From Siphonodentalium dalli (taxonomy: Eukaryota; Mollusca; Scaphopoda; Gadilida; Siphonodentaliidae), in contig CP136068.1 in assembly GCA_032622095.1 (NCBI GenBank), forward strand, positions 16,783,729-16,847,728: 64,000 nucleotides of DNA. Direction: 5' to 3'. Positions 60,424 to 64,000 of the stretch are shown piece after piece. The translations under genes and the position numbers were made by a program. Position 1 is the stretch's first letter; each line of letters begins with the position of its first letter. Under the pieces are notes generated by a model. It had not been told where the DNA came from. It did not search any database and saw nothing but the letters and a program-made list of their open reading frames with translations.

Positions 60424-60560
60424 AATGTGATACATTGATGGAAAGAGCTATCAGAGCTCTTTCCAACAATGTATCACATTATTATAATCAGTAAATTTGA
60501 AAAATGATCAAGGAAATATGGGTTGATACAAAAATCGGACTCGGCACTGAAAGGGTTAAG
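60424..60560. mobile_element. Hairpin plus TTAA-type terminus, MITE fragment
   Basis: A near-perfect palindrome at 60424-60480 has arms AATGTGATACATTG plus GGAAAGAGCT. It is followed by a segment ending CGGCACTGAAAGGGTTAA. That end is the reverse complement of the start of the element at 63244 (TTAACCCTTTCAGTGCC), including the shared ATACAAAAATCGGAC word. TTAA-CCC is a piggyBac-like terminus. The opposite end was not found. Confidence 0.6.
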
Positions 60561-61120
60561 TGGTTAAAATCTCCATATATACGTGATAAATCTGCGATTG
60601 GAAGTAATGGACACGAACTCAAATTAATCATGCCCGTCAGTGTGTGTTTGATCGGGACTAAATCATTGACGATATATTGAGAATAGATAGCAGATCGAAG
60701 GCGTCCATTAGATATGTATGAACTTCACTCGAGCTGTTGTGTACGAATATGATGATGGGACGAATGTTTTCCGATCTTCGATTCTTCGATAGCTGGACAA
60801 TAGTGAAATAACAAAACCTCTCATAAAAAACTCTGCGCATCCATTTCTGCTATTGTAGAACCTTTGTCACCAAAATAATGTAAGCAAGTTCAGCAGAGAT
60901 CTTCCATTGTTGACTTTGTTTATGCTAACTTGACCCACCAACCCACAGAACAGAAAAAACCGGGGTCGGAAGTACGTTTGAAGCCCTAGACTCAGAGTGC
61001 ATAAATGTCAATTGTGTCGCCCTGAAAAGAAATCGAAGGATTGGGGAAAATAACCTTGACACAGACGAAGGAATGGGGAAAATGACATTGACACAGATAG
61101 ATGTTGAGTTGGTGAGAGCT
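60561..61120. other. No gene seen
   Basis: Unique-looking sequence; the minus frame at 60925-61263 overlaps the inverted repeat below and is not supported as a gene. Confidence 0.4.
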
Positions 61121-61625
61121 AAGTGTACGTTCATACGCTGGCAAGTTTGCACGGTATGTTTTGCGGTCATTTCGTCATAGAAAACCAAATGGTGCCAGAA
61201 TATGAACGTAACCGTGAACATAACATGCATTTTTACCAAAGCTAACGACATGAGAAGTAACATTTATCTAGTTCCACTTGTAACAGTGCTACTGGAAATT
61301 GCCTTCAAATACCTGTATGATTTATTTTGCGAGATAATTGCATGTTTTTTTACAAGAAAATTCCGGTAGAATCGTTACTAGTGGAACTACAGAGATTTTA
61401 CTTTGCACGTAGTTAGCTGTGGCACAGATGCACTTTATGTGCTTGTTTCCTTTCATATTATGGCACCATATCGTTTTCTACGACGAAATGCCCGCAAAAA
61501 CATACCGTGCAAACTTGCCAGTGTGTGAACTTACCCTAATAGTGCGTTCACACACTGGTAATTTTTCACTCTATGTCTTGTCGGCATTTCGTCCCAGAAA
61601 AACGTATGGTGCCAGAATATGAACG
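61121..61625. repeat. Inverted and direct copies of a ~85-bp module
   Basis: The module CTGGCAAGTTTGCACGGTAT...TTTCGTC...TGGTGCCAGAATATGAA occurs plus at 61121-61210, inverted at 61451-61533, and plus again (diverged) at 61541-61625. The inverted pair encloses ~240 bp with a second, smaller inverted motif (TAGTTCCACTTGTAAC versus GTTACTAGTGGAACTA). It is probably a MITE with long inverted ends plus a solo end. Confidence 0.7.
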
Positions 61626-62076
61626 GAAACATGCATATAAACGACACCTGTACCAAGCTGCAAAACAGAGTTCAGTCTCCTCGCTGAGCGATGTCTGAAC
61701 GCTGCCGGCATCTGCATTTTCTTAATTAAATCTAACATTTTTAGATTGAAGTGTTTTGTCAGTTACAATTCATTCTGGCTTGATCTAGACATTTTTCAAA
61801 TGAATATGGACAGTTCAGTTTCGCAGAATAACGCAGAATAAATTGTAACCTACAAAAATCTCAAATAAATAAATTTCTTCACATTACGCAAGGTGCGGGC
61901 AGCAGTAAGTCCTGCATAGGGGACCGAACTCTGCATGGAGCTTGCATCTGTACTACAGGCTGTAGTCTACAGCTAACTACATGAGAAGTAAAATTAATGT
62001 AGCTTCGGCTGTAGCGATGCTAACGAAATTTACATGTAGGTAGCATGCACTCATCTCGCAAGTTATTTGAAGGCAA
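61626..62076. other. No gene seen
   Basis: Non-coding sequence with words related to the neighbouring repeats (for example ACATGAGAAGTAAAATTAAT). No exon. Confidence 0.4.
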
Positions 62077-62527
62077 ATGTGAGTGGCACCGTTACGTGTG
62101 GAACTCCAGAAATGTTAATGTCAGTGGCACCTTTACGTGTGGAACTCCAGAAATGTTAATGTCAGTGGCACCTTTACGTGTGGAACTCCAGAAATGTTAA
62201 TGTCAGTGGCACCTTTACGTGTGGAACTCCAGAAATGTTAATGTCAGTGGCACCTTTACGTGTGGAACTCCAGAAATGTTAATGTCAGTGGCACCTTTAC
62301 GTGTGGAACTCCAGAAATGTTAATGTCAGTGGCACCTTTACGTGTGGAACTCCAGAAATGTTAATGTCAGTGGCACCTTTACGTGTGGAACTCCAGAAAT
62401 GTTAATGTCAGTGGCACCTTTACGTGTGGAACTCCAGAAATGTTAATGTCAGTGGCACCTTTACGTGTGGAACTCCAGAAATGTTAATGTCAGTGGCACC
62501 TTTACGTGTGGAACTCCAGAAATCTTA
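62077..62527. repeat. 41-bp minisatellite, ~11 copies
   Basis: The unit GTCAGTGGCACCTTTACGTG followed by TGGAACTCCAGAAATGTTAA and T repeats about 11 times. Internal copies are essentially identical. The first (GTGAGTGGCACCGTTACG) and last (AATCTTAATT) copies are diverged, as in many arrays. Confidence 0.97.
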
Positions 62528-63243
62528 ATTCTAATGTCGTTATCATTGGTACAGATGAATTTTATATGGTGGAAATCGGCGCTAAAATATGTTCATTAAT
62601 TGTGTTGCCACTCTACCCGTCAGTGCACCCTCACTCAAATGACGTCGCTTTTGGCAGCTTTAAGTCACACCATTAGACTCCTGCTGTCATGGAGATGATT
62701 AGGTATAAGTTTGGTGGTAATCGGCTATTAAACAAATTCTTAACTTTAAATACATGTATTCAACTTCCAAGGAGTCACAAGTTATAACTCACTCAATGGT
62801 TACACGTATATATGCATGCTGAATGATTGTTATATCGTTAAAGCTGTCCTCACAAAGATATGAAGGTTTGATATTACTAATAGATAGTGACCATTGGTAA
62901 ACATACCAGTCTGAACTTGAAGGAAATGCATTGATTTCAATTTCATGTATGTGTTCAGGAAATGAGCATTACTGGAATTTATTTACTCAAATGACTGTTT
63001 ATTAACTTATAATATTGACATTACATTGCTACCCTGCAGGACAAATTTAAATAAACTGATTAATATACTGCAATGAGAGGAACTAAATGTATAAGTATAA
63101 GTACAACTATTGGAATTGGAGTCATGAATTTTCCAACTATTGGCAATTGTGGTCCTCATGGGGGTGGATGAGACACCCCACACCTTGTCGTTACGTCCCT
63201 GGATGAAATGCCTTAACATATATCAGGTACACTTGCCAGTGCG
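62528..63243. other. No gene seen
   Basis: AT-rich sequence without supportable exons. The minus frame at 63007-63219 has no splice or domain support. Confidence 0.4.
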
Positions 63244-63363
63244 TTAACCCTTTCAGTGCCAGGTCCGATTTTTGTATCAACCCATAATCCCTGTGCCAAT
63301 GCATTCTCTTATATATGCGAGTCGACCATAGGTCGCCTCGCATATATAAGAGAATGCATTGGC
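63244..63363. mobile_element. TTAA-type MITE end carrying the NCATTCTCTTATAT hairpin
   Basis: It begins TTAACCCTTTCAGTGCC, then CCGATTTTTGTATCAACCCA, then the hairpin at 63296-63363, whose arms (CCAATGCATTCTCTTATAT and complement) match those at 28997-29066 in opposite orientation. The right terminus is not identified in the remaining sequence. Confidence 0.65.
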
Positions 63364-64000
63364 CTAACAATTTTTCATCATTTGTTATTATTTTTTTACA
63401 ATTTTTTACAATTTAAATATTTTTTTCTTTAACACACTTATTTTGTAGGTTTAGTGCCAGGGAATCTTACGTTTTTCATGGGCATCAAAATTATTACTAT
63501 GAATACTTGGTGATAGTTTTGAGTTATAACATGCCCTAAGGTTTTAACCAGTTTGTTTTTAAATTCGATATAGCATGCTGAAGCATACCCAAAAAATTCA
63601 ACCCCCAAAAAAAAAAAATCTAAAAAAATAAAACGTGCACTATAACTCAGCAACTAAGATAGATACATTGCCTTTTTCCAGATAAAGTTATCCCACAATA
63701 TCATTATTGTTTGGGAAACCTACCAATGGTATCTGTAATGGGTAATTTTTCTATACTAAATGAATGCTCCAAGTCAGTTAAAGGCGTACAATGGAATGAT
63801 ATATTATTCATTTGCAGGGATGCATAAATGATAAAAGCAGACGCCATATAAATAAAAGTGCAAACAGAGCATTGTGGGAGATGTTCAACTAACGTATTGT
63901 CTGAATATTTCCTGTGCGCTAACTACTCATCAATTATACTGTAGTGTATATCATGCCACAAACCTCTACTCTGGCTAATGTCCGTAGAGATCCTGGGAAC
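63364..64000. other. No gene seen
   Basis: A/T-rich sequence with poly-A and poly-T runs at about 63392-63430 and 63605-63618. No exon is recognised to the end of the window. Confidence 0.4.

Overview
This is a window of AT-rich metazoan nuclear DNA. Exons are short, bounded by GT-AG splice sites and separated by kilobase introns. Most of the rest is transposable-element and tandem-repeat sequence. The repeat style (Helitron-like elements with tandem cores, AAGGTCA-rich modules, a CR1-like LINE) and the receptor-type exons suggest a marine lophotrochozoan, most likely a mollusc. That identification is an inference from style, not from a recognised gene. Nothing looks bacterial: there are no operons and no rRNA or tRNA genes I can support.

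All convincing protein-coding exons lie on the minus strand, so genes read from high to low coordinates. Gene B (about 40.7 kb down to about 2-4 kb) is an immunoglobulin-superfamily surface receptor. It has a possible signal-peptide exon (40648-40702), a V-like exon (29356-29834), then four single-domain Ig exons (18271-18576, 17411-17668, 13791-14066, 9575-9868). The Ig exons have phase-1 introns, and the reading frame is kept across all four junctions between the five Ig exons. Weaker candidate 3' exons lie at 4220-4293, 3519-3805 (three Tyr-x-x-hydrophobic motifs) and 2638-2846. One exon is missing between 40.6 and 29.9 kb, and the transmembrane exon is not settled.

Gene A (from about 60.1 kb downwards, its 5' end outside the window) has one EGF-like exon (59978-60074). 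It is followed in frame by tandemly duplicated 63-nt Thr/Pro-rich stalk exons (58274-58336 and 57412-57474). A third copy is predicted inside the 100-N assembly gap at 56573-56672. A possible membrane exon lies at 47743-47808.

Repeats by region: a foldback at 1-113; a tandem duplication at 5.96-7.99 kb; a 40-bp minisatellite at 8.7-9.2 kb; Helitron-like elements at 14.6-15.4 kb and 30.6-32.0 kb; a foldback at 16.4 kb; a block of Helitron-like elements at 20.8-25.7 kb whose last five 3' ends run head to tail (type A carries 122-bp units with a GCGCATGCGC core, type B carries inverted AGGTCA modules); a zinc-finger fragment between inverted repeats at 26.0-27.8 kb; a TTAA-flanked MITE at 28.9-29.2 kb; a CTGTTACC motif cluster at 36.1-39.2 kb; a CR1-like LINE endonuclease at 43.8-44.9 kb; an array of nearly identical ~1.34-kb units at 49.06-56.57 kb that runs into the gap; and 23-bp and 41-bp minisatellites at 59.7 and 62.1 kb.
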